The notes beneath the pieces were generated by a model, which worked only from the letters and a program-made list of their open reading frames with translations, searched no databases and was not told where the DNA came from. Positions 1 to 6,148 of a DNA stretch of 8,355 nucleotides are shown one piece after another; the stretch's first letter is position 1, and every line of letters begins with the position of its first letter. The position numbers and the translations under genes are program-made. This DNA is from Flavobacteriaceae bacterium (GTDB taxonomy: Bacteria > Bacteroidota > Bacteroidia > Flavobacteriales > Flavobacteriaceae): NCBI GenBank assembly GCA_016649785.1, contig JAENXB010000125.1, positions 1 to 8,355 on the forward strand, in the 5' to 3' direction.

Positions 1-1
1 A

Positions 2-184
2 AATACGAAGAAAAGTGGAAATGCGAAATTTATCCTGGAGCTTGTTGAAAAACTTGGTGAAAGCGGCAAGATTTTGAATAAAGAAGAACAGGAAGATTTT
101 TTGCTTGGAAACTTCATGCAAGCCGAAAAAACAGGAAAAACCGTTTCCCGTGCCACCATTTTTAAGAAACTGAAGGCTACGTGA
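2..184 (+). CDS. Antitoxin-like small protein, C-terminal part (5'-truncated by window edge)
   Basis: An open frame enters from the left edge and ends at TGA 182-184, leaving the last 60 residues of a small, charged, Lys/Glu-rich protein. The tail contains KEEQEDFLLGNFMQ (about residues 27-40 of the visible part), then KTGKTVSRATIFKKLK near the C-terminus. The pattern of an acidic 'EEExxLG' helix followed by 'xVSRxxIFxxL' resembles the C-terminal, toxin-binding part of many small antitoxins encoded directly before RelE/ParE-type toxins in Bacteroidetes. The position supports this: the decayed toxin frame begins at GTG 181, overlapping this stop as GTGA, the usual arrangement for translationally coupled antitoxin-toxin pairs. 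The visible part has no internal stop or frameshift. The N-terminus and promoter are outside the window, so the antitoxin family and DNA-binding domain cannot be named. The assignment rests mainly on the neighbour. Confidence 0.6.
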   Translation, partial: NTKKSGNAKFILELVEKLGESGKILNKEEQEDFLLGNFMQAEKTGKTVSRATIFKKLKAT

Positions 185-436
185 TAGTTGTGTTTGACAA
201 AAGTTTTAGCAAAAGTCTTGGAAAAATAAAGGACAGCACTGTGCTCAATAATTTAGAAATCATATAAGATTTTGTGAAAGCGCTAAAAACATACAAACCA
301 TTCCCAATTTAAAGAAACTCAAAGGCTATAGAGATTATTACAGGATAAAATCCGGCTCTTATAGAATAGGCATAGAAATAGACCTGGATACCTTGCGATT
401 CATCACAGAAAAGATATTTACAAAAAATTTCCTTGA
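181..436 (+). pseudogene. Decayed RelE/ParE-superfamily toxin (three reading frames plus a nonsense codon)
   Basis: Stitched across frames, this reads as one toxin of roughly 88 residues, the normal size for the family. Frame 1, from GTG 181, gives VVFDKSFSKSLGKIKD, the usual N-terminal strand and helix, then NNLEII. An in-frame TAA lies at 265-267, after which the same frame continues DFVKAL. At the A5 run 285-289 the reading moves to frame 3 (one A appears lost) and gives NIQTIPNLKKLKGYRDYYRI, then SGSYRIGIEI and LRFI, the conserved core 'KKLxGxxxYYRIRxGxYRIGxE'. At about 404 it jumps to frame 2, with some 10 bases apparently missing, and finishes HRKDIYKKFP before TGA 434-436, the standard C-terminal 'AHRxDIYKxFP' box. 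The ribosome-dependent mRNA interferase or gyrase-inhibitor fold should be lost. Three independent lesions argue against a single sequencing error. The parts are seen directly; the family name is from recognition of the motifs. Confidence 0.8.
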
Positions 437-617
437 TCTCACCCTCCGATAAACTCAAATCCCAAAAAACATATTCCAAATTCCAAATTAACGAATCCCG
501 AATTAGCCTTCGGAAACCTCTCTTCACTCTTCACTCTCCACTCTTCACTCTTCACTAAATCAAAGTTATGACCTATAAATTACAATAAACCCAAAATTGA
601 ATTTAAATAGCTAAAAA
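437..617. other. Gene-free low-complexity spacer between toxin remnant and gapN promoter
   Basis: No credible coding frame is present on either strand. The left part (about 451-490) is C/A-rich, with a repeated ATTCCAAA word at 473-480 that recurs in shorter form just after. The middle (511-556) is pyrimidine-rich and carries a heptamer tandem array, listed separately. The rest is AT-rich and leads into the gapN promoter. Both low-complexity patterns resemble short repeats commonly seen between genes in flavobacterial chromosomes; that statement is from memory of the group, not a search. Confidence 0.6.
521..556. repeat. Heptamer tandem repeat (TCTTCAC), five units
   Basis: Five consecutive 7-bp units TCTTCAC occupy 521-555, followed by one further T. 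Units 1, 2, 4 and 5 are identical and unit 3 is TCTCCAC. The array is purely C/T plus one A per unit, so the minus strand is a GTGAAGA array. It lies about 60 bp upstream of the gapN -33 element. It has no CRISPR-like spacers. Function is unknown; a strand-slippage microsatellite or a short intergenic repeat family are both possible. Confidence 0.85.
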
Positions 618-648
618 TTTGCCTATAATTCCTAATTTTTTACTTTTG
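618..648 (+). promoter_or_regulatory. Bacteroidetes-type promoter of gapN
   Basis: TTTG at 618-621, a 19-base spacer, and TACTTTTG at 641-648 match the Bacteroidetes housekeeping consensus TTTG-N19-20-TAnnTTTG at every fixed base. Transcription would start near 653-656, giving an untranslated leader of about 60 bases before ATG 715. The promoter decides the gapN start: the upstream in-frame TTG at 619 lies inside the -33 element and cannot be on this transcript. Confidence 0.75.
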
Positions 649-714
649 GAGATCAATCTACAAAATAATTGTTATAAAGGTTACAGAATAGAAATATTGA
701 CAAAAAAATTAGAC

Positions 715-2292
715 ATGAAAAATACCGGTAAATTTCAAATTAAAGAACTGCTGCACCAGAAGACATACCTGATCAATGGGGAATTAGTCCCCTGGAAAGG
801 CAAAACAGATAATGTCTATTCAACAATCTCATCTACCCAGGCATATAAGCCAACCTTATTGGGAAGCGTGCCGCATATGGATGAAGCCACTGCTCTGGAA
901 GCCATGCAAGCCGCCTGTGACGCTTATGGAAAAGGTCAGGGAGAATGGCCAACCATGAAAGTTTCCCAAAGAATTGCCTGCATGGAGCAATTTGTAACCC
1001 AAATGAAAACCAAACGGGAGGAAGTTGTAAATTTATTGATGTGGGAAATAGGAAAAACCCTCCCCGATTCCCAAAAGGAATTTGACCGTACGGTGGAGTA
1101 TATCAACGATACTATTGAAGATTACAAACAACTGGACAGGAATAGCGCCAAATTTTTAAAACGCGATAATGTGCATGCTCATATTCGCAGAGGGCCTTTG
1201 GGCGTAGTGCTTTGCCTGGGACCTTATAATTATCCTTTAAATGAGACCTTCGCTTTGTTGATTCCGGCTTTGATTATGGGGAACACCCTTATTTTTAAAC
1301 CGGCAAAACACGGGGTTTTGCTTATTTCTCCCTTACTGGAAGCCTTCAGGGACAGTTTTCCAAAAGGAGTGGTCAACATTCTTTACGGCCGGGGCCGGGA
1401 AGTAGCCGCGCCTATCATGAAATCGGGAAGGATTGACGTTTTGGCGTTAATTGGGAACAGCACCTCAGCAATAGCATTGCAGGATCAGCATCCATATAAA
1501 AACAGGTTGCGGTTGGTATTGGGTCTGGAAGCTAAAAACCCGGCGATTATCCTGCCAGATGCCGATCTAGACCTCACTATTGACGAATGTATCTCGGGTA
1601 CTTTATCTTTTAACGGTCAGCGCTGTACTGCCCTCAAAATTATTTATGTCCATGAGGATATCAGGGAAGAGTTTAACAAGAGATTTGCCGCCCGGGTGGA
1701 TGCTTTAAAATTCGGAAATCCATGGGAACCGGGCGTTATGCTAACTCCCCTGCCGGAACCCGGAAAACCGGCGTATATCCAGGAACTTATTGACGATGCC
1801 CTGGAGAAAGGTGCTTCAATTTTAAATAAAAAAGGAGGGGAAACTTCTGATAATTATATTTTTCCCGCGGTATTGTATCCCGTAACCCCGGAAATGAGGG
1901 TTTATAAAGAGGAGCAGTTTGGGCCCGTAATTCCCATAAAAACATTTTCCGATATTCAGGAATTGCTGGATGAAATTGCAAATTCCAATTACGGACAACA
2001 AATAAGCCTGTTTGGCAAAGACGTGAAGGAACTCGCTCCGCTGATTGACACTTTGGTCAACCTTGTATGTCGTGTAAACCTGAACTCCGCCTGTCAGCGT
2101 GGCCCGGACGTATTCCCTTTTACAGGTCGCAAAGATTCTGCCGTGGGAACGCTGAGTGTTCATGACGCGTTGCGATCGTTCTCCATCAGGACTTTTTTAG
2201 CCTCCAAGGACAACGCCATCAACAATGAGATCCTCAAGCAATTGCTGGAAACCAAAGATTCAAACTTTGTGAGCACGGATTATATTTTGTGA
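715..2292 (+). CDS. gapN: NADP-dependent glyceraldehyde-3-phosphate dehydrogenase, non-phosphorylating
   Basis: This is a cytosolic aldehyde dehydrogenase superfamily enzyme that oxidises glyceraldehyde-3-phosphate directly to 3-phosphoglycerate with reduction of NADP+, bypassing the ATP-yielding step of glycolysis and supplying NADPH. From ATG 715 it has 525 residues. Visible ALDH landmarks are GPYNYPLNE with oxyanion Asn172, FKPAKHG with cofactor-binding Lys195, the general-base Glu272 in LGLEAKNP, the nucleophile Cys304 in FNGQRCTA, and EEQFGPV (about 399-405) with the nicotinamide-ribose Glu. LEAKNP replaces the more usual LGGK context, as in plant-type and flavobacterial GapN-like proteins. 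The frame stays open upstream to TTG 619, but that codon is within the promoter, and the family N-terminus matches the ATG. It appears monocistronic. The stop codon lies in an intergenic repeat (see the repeat at 2288). The ALDH call is very safe; substrate specificity comes from overall resemblance and could be another NADP-linked aldehyde dehydrogenase. Confidence 0.88.
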   Translation: MKNTGKFQIKELLHQKTYLINGELVPWKGKTDNVYSTISSTQAYKPTLLGSVPHMDEATALEAMQAACDAYGKGQGEWPTMKVSQRIACMEQFVTQMKTKREEVVNLLMWEIGKTLPDSQKEFDRTVEYINDTIEDYKQLDRNSAKFLKRDNVHAHIRRGPLGVVLCLGPYNYPLNETFALLIPALIMGNTLIFKPAKHGVLLISPLLEAFRDSFPKGVVNILYGRGREVAAPIMKSGRIDVLALIGNSTSAIALQDQHPYKNRLRLVLGLEAKNPAIILPDADLDLTIDECISGTLSFNGQRCTALKIIYVHEDIREEFNKRFAARVDALKFGNPWEPGVMLTPLPEPGKPAYIQELIDDALEKGASILNKKGGETSDNYIFPAVLYPVTPEMRVYKEEQFGPVIPIKTFSDIQELLDEIANSNYGQQISLFGKDVKELAPLIDTLVNLVCRVNLNSACQRGPDVFPFTGRKDSAVGTLSVHDALRSFSIRTFLASKDNAINNEILKQLLETKDSNFVSTDYIL

Positions 2293-2383
2293 TAGATGTG
2301 AGATGTGAGACTTGAGATTTGAGACAAAAGAATATAGATGAGAGAGAAAAGACTGTGATAGATGTGAGATCTGAGACTTGAGA
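2288..2383 (+). repeat. Pair of 30-bp direct repeats, the first covering the gapN stop codon
   Basis: Copies at 2288-2317 and 2354-2383 are 30 bp each, both beginning TGTGATAGATGTGAGAT and ending GAGACTTGAGA. They differ at one base (G2305 versus C2371) and are 66 bp apart start to start. The repeats are built from shorter TGAGA-like words, so they are internally degenerate as well. The first copy includes the last two bases of the final Leu codon of gapN and its TGA (2290-2292). Confidence 0.85.
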
Positions 2384-2479
2384 AAAGCCTTCTCTATATT
2401 CTCTCTTCTATTTTCTCTTCTCTATTTTTCTATTATCTAATATCTCACTACTAAATTCTCAATACTCATTACTAAATCG
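2293..2479. other. Gene-free spacer with abrupt purine-to-pyrimidine strand switch
   Basis: From 2293 to about 2387 the plus strand is G/A/T with only five C bases. From about 2389 to 2478 it is C/T/A with no G at all. AGAATATAGA at 2329-2338 is the exact reverse complement of TCTATATTCT at 2393-2402, and many GAGA words to its left face CTCT words to its right. A gapN read-through transcript could therefore fold into a long imperfect stem, which may serve as a 3' end. No coding frame is seen. Confidence 0.6.
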
Positions 2480-2487
2480 TACTTTCG
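2480..2487 (+). promoter_or_regulatory. Possible -7 element upstream of the HupE/UreJ-like gene
   Basis: TACTTTCG matches TAnnTTTG at all but one fixed base and lies 21 bases before ATG 2509. No good TTTG is seen at the expected -33 distance (the region reads TTCTC), so this is a weak candidate. Confidence 0.3.
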
Positions 2488-2508
2488 GGCCTTAACATTT
2501 CTGAATTT

Positions 2509-3099
2509 ATGTCTCAATTTTGGTTATACGTTAGATTAGGCCTGGAACACGTATTGGACTGGCAGGCTTACGATCATATTTTATTTTTAATCGTTTTGGT
2601 AGCCGCATATTCTTTTGCCGGCTGGAAACGCGTTTTATGGCTGGTCACCATCTTTACCATCGGGCATACCCTGGCCTTGTTTTTATCGGTTTACGAACTT
2701 GTGAGCCTCAGCAGCAAATATGTGGAATTGTTGATCCCCATTACTATTCTTATCACGGCGCTCTATAATATAATCACCGCCAAAATAAAGATAAAACAAA
2801 GGAGTGCGGGTCTTTTATATTTTGCCACTGCCTTCTTCGGAATAATCCACGGATTGGGATTTTCCACCTATTTCAAAATGATCGCATCAAATACCGAAAA
2901 CAAGTTTCTCCCACTGATGGAATTCGCCTTAGGCATTGAAGCAGCCCTTATAATTGTCGCGATATCTGTACTTATACTGGCATTTATTTTCCAGAATATT
3001 CTCAATTTTACAAGAAGGGACTGGATCCTGGTAATTTCCTCGATAGTAATAGGGGTGATTTTGCCAATTTTAATGGATAATATCCATGTGATTTTGTAA
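2509..3099 (+). CDS. HupE/UreJ-like integral membrane protein
   Basis: A 196-residue inner-membrane protein with about six hydrophobic segments (roughly residues 24-36, 42-60, 72-91, 102-119, 138-162 and 173-195). It carries the conserved polar residues of the HupE/UreJ group: GLEHVLDWQAYDHILF (His14, Asp22, His23), FTIGHTLAL (His53), FFGIIHGLGFS (His114) and ALGIEAA (Glu144). Intramembrane His/Asp/Glu residues are what would be expected of a metal-ion permease, and classical HupE and UreJ are linked to nickel supply for hydrogenase or urease. No hydrogenase or urease gene is visible here, so the substrate is open; many Bacteroidetes carry such stand-alone paralogues. It lies 112 bp upstream of the dCMP deaminase gene, which has its own candidate promoter, so it may be a separate unit. 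ATG 2509 fits the family N-terminus. Family call strong, function uncertain. Confidence 0.82.
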   Translation: MSQFWLYVRLGLEHVLDWQAYDHILFLIVLVAAYSFAGWKRVLWLVTIFTIGHTLALFLSVYELVSLSSKYVELLIPITILITALYNIITAKIKIKQRSAGLLYFATAFFGIIHGLGFSTYFKMIASNTENKFLPLMEFALGIEAALIIVAISVLILAFIFQNILNFTRRDWILVISSIVIGVILPILMDNIHVIL

Positions 3100-3117
3100 A
3101 AGTTTAACGCCTACAAA

Positions 3118-3148
3118 TTGTTTTAATCTACACCTTGCAATACTTTAG
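3118..3148 (+). promoter_or_regulatory. Candidate promoter of the dCMP deaminase-S41 cluster
   Basis: TTG at 3118-3120, a 20-base spacer and TACTTTAG at 3141-3148 match the Bacteroidetes pattern with one mismatch in the -7 element. The start of transcription would fall near 3153-3156, giving a leader of about 57 bases that contains a 12-codon reading frame (3169-3207). Confidence 0.5.
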
Positions 3149-3168
3149 AGAGCCTAAATTTTTTTAAT

Positions 3169-3207
3169 ATGAATAAAGCTTCAGAAGGAATGCAGCATCA
3201 GTTTTAA
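3169..3207 (+). other. Possible 12-codon upstream reading frame in the comEB leader
   Basis: ATG 3169 is followed by 11 further sense codons and TAA 3205-3207, encoding MNKASEGMQHQF. It ends four bases before the comEB ATG at 3212 and lies in a different frame. It could couple or modulate translation, or be chance in AT-rich DNA. It has no run of a single amino acid and no obvious attenuator hairpin. Confidence 0.2.
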
Positions 3208-3211
3208 AATT

Positions 3212-3643
3212 ATGCATAAAAAGAAGCAACTTAAATACGATAAGGCTTACCTTAGAATTGCCCGGGAATGGAGCAAACTTTCTCACTGCAAACGCAAACA
3301 GGTTGGCGCACTTATTGTGAAAGATAGAATGATAATTTCCGACGGATATAACGGAACCCCCACCGGTTTTGAAAATTGTTGCGAAGATGAAGAAGGCGTT
3401 ACCAAATGGTATGTGCTTCACGCCGAGGCAAATGCAATTTTAAAGGTAGCCGCTTCCACACAATCCTGCAGGGGAGCAACCCTGTATATTACCTTATCGC
3501 CCTGTAAGGAATGCAGCAAACTCATACATCAGGCCGGGATTACAAGGCTTGTGTACTATATAGATTATAAGGATAACGTGGGACTTAAATTTTTAAAAAA
3601 AGCCGGGGTAGAACTCTGTCAGATAACTGAATTGGACAATTGA
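3212..3643 (+). CDS. comEB: dCMP deaminase (ComEB family)
   Basis: A cytosolic zinc enzyme of the cytidine/deoxycytidylate deaminase fold, 143 residues, predicted to deaminate dCMP to dUMP, the precursor for thymidylate synthase. The zinc site is complete: His70-Ala-Glu72 (LHAEANAIL), where Glu72 is the proton shuttle, and Pro97-Cys98-Lys-Glu-Cys101 (SPCKECSK). The substrate-loop motif VGALIVKDRMIISDGYNGTP (31-50) is typical of dCMP deaminases and differs from free-cytidine deaminases. Cys-rich ENCCEDEE at 54-61 corresponds to the structural insertion seen in this group. ATG 3212 gives the expected lysine-rich start. The gene ends in TGA 3641-3643, overlapping the TTG start of the S41 protease gene by four bases, so the two are probably co-transcribed and translationally coupled. 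I do not see a functional link between them. The symbol follows the family name; a role in competence is not implied. Confidence 0.9.
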   Translation: MHKKKQLKYDKAYLRIAREWSKLSHCKRKQVGALIVKDRMIISDGYNGTPTGFENCCEDEEGVTKWYVLHAEANAILKVAASTQSCRGATLYITLSPCKECSKLIHQAGITRLVYYIDYKDNVGLKFLKKAGVELCQITELDN

Positions 3644-5226
3644 AAAAAAGGTCAAAAATATATCTTCCTCTCCTATTGGGATTGGCTTGTGCCGCAGGGG
3701 TCCTGTTAGGCGCAAAACTCAACTTTACCCCTACTCAAAACCTGTTTTCTTCCAATCCTAAAAAGGAAAAACTCAACAGGCTCATAGATTATATAGACTA
3801 TGAATATGTGGATAAGGTAAATACCGACAGCATCGTGGATGTTACTGTAAACAGGATCCTGGAAAATCTGGATCCGCATTCGGTTTATATACCAAAACAG
3901 GAATATGCCAGCGTAACCGAAAATATGAAAGGGGATTTTGTGGGCATTGGGGTTAGTTTTTACAATGTGAATGATACTATTGTTGTGATCCAGCCCCTGG
4001 AAGGAGGCCCCAGTAAAAAAATCGGGATCAAGGCAGGTGACCGAATTCTCTATGCGAACAATAAACAGCTTTTTGGCAAAAAAATGACCAACGATTCTAT
4101 TATAACCCAACTTAAAGGGATAGAAGATTCCATGGTAACGCTCACCGTTTTCAGGAAAGGTCTGAAGGATCTGCTCAAATTCAACGTAAAAAGAGCACGG
4201 GTACCGCTTAAAAGTGTAGATGCGACTTATATGCTTACCGAAGAACTGGGATATATCAAGGTAAACCGTTTTTCTGAAACTACTTATAAAGAATTCAGGG
4301 AAAGCCTGGCTAAACTAAAATCAAGAGGAGCGACAAAAATCGCACTGGATTTGAGAAACAATCCCGGGGGATATCTTTCTGAAGCCATCAATATAGTAGA
4401 TGAGTTTTTAAAAGACGGTAAGCTGATCTTGTTCACAAAAAACAGGCAGGGAACTATTGAAGAAACCTATTCCAACCGCAAAGGTACTTTTGAAAACAAT
4501 GAGATCTTTATTCTGATCAATGAAAATTCCGCTTCGGCAAGTGAGATCGTGGCGGGGGCTTTACAGGACAACGACAGGGGAACCATTATTGGAAGGCGCT
4601 CCTATGGAAAAGGACTTGTTCAGCGCGAGATGGAATTGGGAGACGGAAGTGCCGTGAGGCTTACCATTGCAAGGTACTACACCCCAACGGGACGTTCCAT
4701 TCAGAAATCCTACAAACTGGGCAATGAATCTTATTTTAACGATTATGCAAGACGCTTTAAAAACGGGGAACTGGCACACGCAGATAGCATCCACGTTACC
4801 GATAGCTTAAAATATGTAACTCCGGGTGGAAAAATCGTCTATGGTGGCGGGGGAATTATTCCCGATATTTTTGTCCCCAAGGATATTAATTTTGAAAAGG
4901 AAAACCTGACCTATATCCTGCGCAGCGGATTTTTAAACCGATTTGTCTTTGAAGTGCTGGAAAAAGACCGTGGTTATTATAATTCCCTGTCCAGAGATGA
5001 ATTCCAAAATGAGGAAATCGTCACCAAAAAGATGATCTCAGATTTCTTCCAATTTGCAATTAGCGAGAATTTGAAGTTTAAAATTGACATTTATGAACCT
5101 TTGTTGAGAAGCTATTTGAAGGCAAGTATGGCCGAACAATTATTCGGGTCAGATGAATTTCAACGAATAATTAATGCCGATGACCGAATTGTTGAGAAAG
5201 TGATCGAATTATCTAATGCAAACTAG
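3640..5226 (+). CDS. S41-family C-terminal processing peptidase
   Basis: An envelope serine protease of the CtpA/Prc type, 528 residues, cleaving proteins near unstructured C-termini in the periplasm. Residues 1-25 form a basic start plus a hydrophobic segment (IYLPLLLGLACAAGVLLGA), a signal peptide or N-terminal anchor. A helical region is followed by a PDZ domain (about 97-180, from GDFVGIGVSF through GIKAGDRILYANN). The S41 core runs about 190-350, with DLRNNPGGYL (237-246), the nucleophile Ser299 in ENSASASEIV, and the general-base Lys324 in RSYGKGLVQ; the 25-residue Ser-Lys spacing equals that of known members. A C-terminal extension (about 400-528) includes GGGIIPDI. TTG 3640 is the best start: it is the only initiation codon ahead of the signal segment, and it overlaps the comEB stop as TTGA. 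The downstream small membrane-protein gene begins inside its last codons. No missing catalytic residue. Confidence 0.9.
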   Translation: MKKRSKIYLPLLLGLACAAGVLLGAKLNFTPTQNLFSSNPKKEKLNRLIDYIDYEYVDKVNTDSIVDVTVNRILENLDPHSVYIPKQEYASVTENMKGDFVGIGVSFYNVNDTIVVIQPLEGGPSKKIGIKAGDRILYANNKQLFGKKMTNDSIITQLKGIEDSMVTLTVFRKGLKDLLKFNVKRARVPLKSVDATYMLTEELGYIKVNRFSETTYKEFRESLAKLKSRGATKIALDLRNNPGGYLSEAINIVDEFLKDGKLILFTKNRQGTIEETYSNRKGTFENNEIFILINENSASASEIVAGALQDNDRGTIIGRRSYGKGLVQREMELGDGSAVRLTIARYYTPTGRSIQKSYKLGNESYFNDYARRFKNGELAHADSIHVTDSLKYVTPGGKIVYGGGGIIPDIFVPKDINFEKENLTYILRSGFLNRFVFEVLEKDRGYYNSLSRDEFQNEEIVTKKMISDFFQFAISENLKFKIDIYEPLLRSYLKASMAEQLFGSDEFQRIINADDRIVEKVIELSNAN

Positions 5227-5545
5227 TATATTCGTCAGTATGGATGCCTACAATGATTATACTTCTATTTTTTTGCTGTTATCCCCGCTCTTTTTCTATA
5301 TAATTGCGGTGATCTTCAGACTTTTAGACAACAGCGCGTTGTTGTTTTTACAGAAAGAGATCTTTGTAGAATCATCCAATGTTCCCCTGGAAGCCATCCA
5401 GGAACAAATAGATTCTTCAGCAGATCCCAAATTTAAAAAATTGTTAAGAAGAACCCTGGTTTTCAGAAAAATCCACCGGGTATTTATCATTCTTATGATA
5501 GCCGCACTGCCGGTTACCGTAATTACTTACTTCACCCTATTTTAA
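5216..5545 (+). CDS. Two-helix membrane protein of unknown function
   Basis: I do not recognise a named family. The 109-residue product has two hydrophobic helices, about residues 16-38 (SIFLLLSPLFFYIIAVIFRLL) and 88-108, separated by a soluble loop of about 50 residues. The loop is acidic in its first part (EIFVESSNVPLEAIQEQIDSS) and basic in its second (KFKKLLRRTLVFRKIHR). The positive charge just before helix 2 suggests that the loop is cytoplasmic. ATG 5216 overlaps the S41 stop by 11 bases; an alternative ATG at 5240 (codon 9) sits 13 bases after that stop and gives 101 residues. Either way it is the distal gene of the comEB-S41 cluster, and a partnership with the protease is possible only by position. 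Its 3' end overlaps the convergent FAD oxidoreductase gene by nine bases. Confidence 0.7.
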   Translation: MQTSIFVSMDAYNDYTSIFLLLSPLFFYIIAVIFRLLDNSALLFLQKEIFVESSNVPLEAIQEQIDSSADPKFKKLLRRTLVFRKIHRVFIILMIAALPVTVITYFTLF

Positions 5546-6148
5546 TTTATCGTGTACTTTAGTATGCCTTCCTTTATTCCATTCGGTTAAAATATCGGTA
5601 GCAACCGCTGCTCCGCTGCCGCAGGCTATTGCAAACTGGCTCCTGTGACCTGCCAGGGTTCCCGCAACATATAAATTTGGCGCTACCAGATGATCTTCAT
5701 TTTTAAGTTGGATCCTGTTTTTACTGGCCGGGGATTTTTTATGCGGAATTATATATGTTTCCAGTCCTTTAATTTTCAGCATTTTGGAATATCCTGTAGC
5801 AATTACAACTATCTTTGCAAGATAGCTGTAATTGTTAGTCTTTACAGTGAAGCCCGAGAGTTCCGGAATTACACTCAATACCTTCTCTTTTGGGACCTGA
5901 ACCACTTTGGGATAGAGTTTCTTCAATTGTTTGGGGCCATCTTTTAACAGAACCTCTCCTTTGGTTCCCGCAGGCAAACCCAAAACATTATTGAAGAGCG
6001 CATTTTGAAGATCGGAAGTTTTTTGATGAAGGATTATTCCTACTTTCCTGTTTTCGGCATAGGACTTCTTTAGCGAAGAACCTAAAATCAAGGCGCAGGA
6101 CATACCAGCAGCGCCTCCGCCCACTATTAGCACATCAAAATCAATCAC
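5537..6148 (-). CDS. Short FAD-dependent NAD(P)/FAD oxidoreductase (thioredoxin reductase-like fold)
   Basis: A 203-residue flavoprotein. The N-terminal dinucleotide-binding fold begins at once (DVLIVGGGAAGMS, Gly10-Gly12-Gly15). The second FAD motif is VVIATGYSK (114-122), and the C-terminal flavin-contact segment is APNLYVAGTLAG (156-167) followed by QFAIACGSGAAVATDIL (171-187). This resembles the FAD domain of thioredoxin reductase-like proteins, but the inserted NADPH domain and its redox CxxC pair are absent. At about 200 residues it looks like a naturally short family rather than a truncation, since both ends are intact. Substrate and electron donor cannot be read from sequence. The start is GTG 6148, overlapping the stop of the upstream 65-residue membrane-protein gene as GTGA; no later start would preserve the Rossmann motif. 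The two are presumably one transcript. The gene ends in TAG 5537-5539, inside the convergent gene. Confidence 0.85.
   Translation of the reverse strand: MIDFDVLIVGGGAAGMSCALILGSSLKKSYAENRKVGIILHQKTSDLQNALFNNVLGLPAGTKGEVLLKDGPKQLKKLYPKVVQVPKEKVLSVIPELSGFTVKTNNYSYLAKIVVIATGYSKMLKIKGLETYIIPHKKSPASKNRIQLKNEDHLVAPNLYVAGTLAGHRSQFAIACGSGAAVATDILTEWNKGRHTKVHDKLK

Noticed and set aside
309..527. Minus-strand reading frame of 72 codons
   Set aside because: It is antisense to the toxin remnant and runs into low-complexity sequence; it has no recognisable motif, while the plus strand shows clear toxin blocks.
521..556. Possible CRISPR fragment
   Set aside because: Units are 7 bp and contiguous with no spacers, and no cas gene is present.
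1822..2163. Minus-strand frame of 113 codons inside gapN, and the similar frame at 1787-1981
   Set aside because: Both lie opposite strongly conserved ALDH coding sequence, have no promoter or domain, and are ordinary shadows.
3706..4110. Minus-strand frame of 134 codons in the S41 protease gene, and a smaller one at 4561-4794
   Set aside because: They are antisense to the signal, PDZ and catalytic regions; composition fits a shadow frame.
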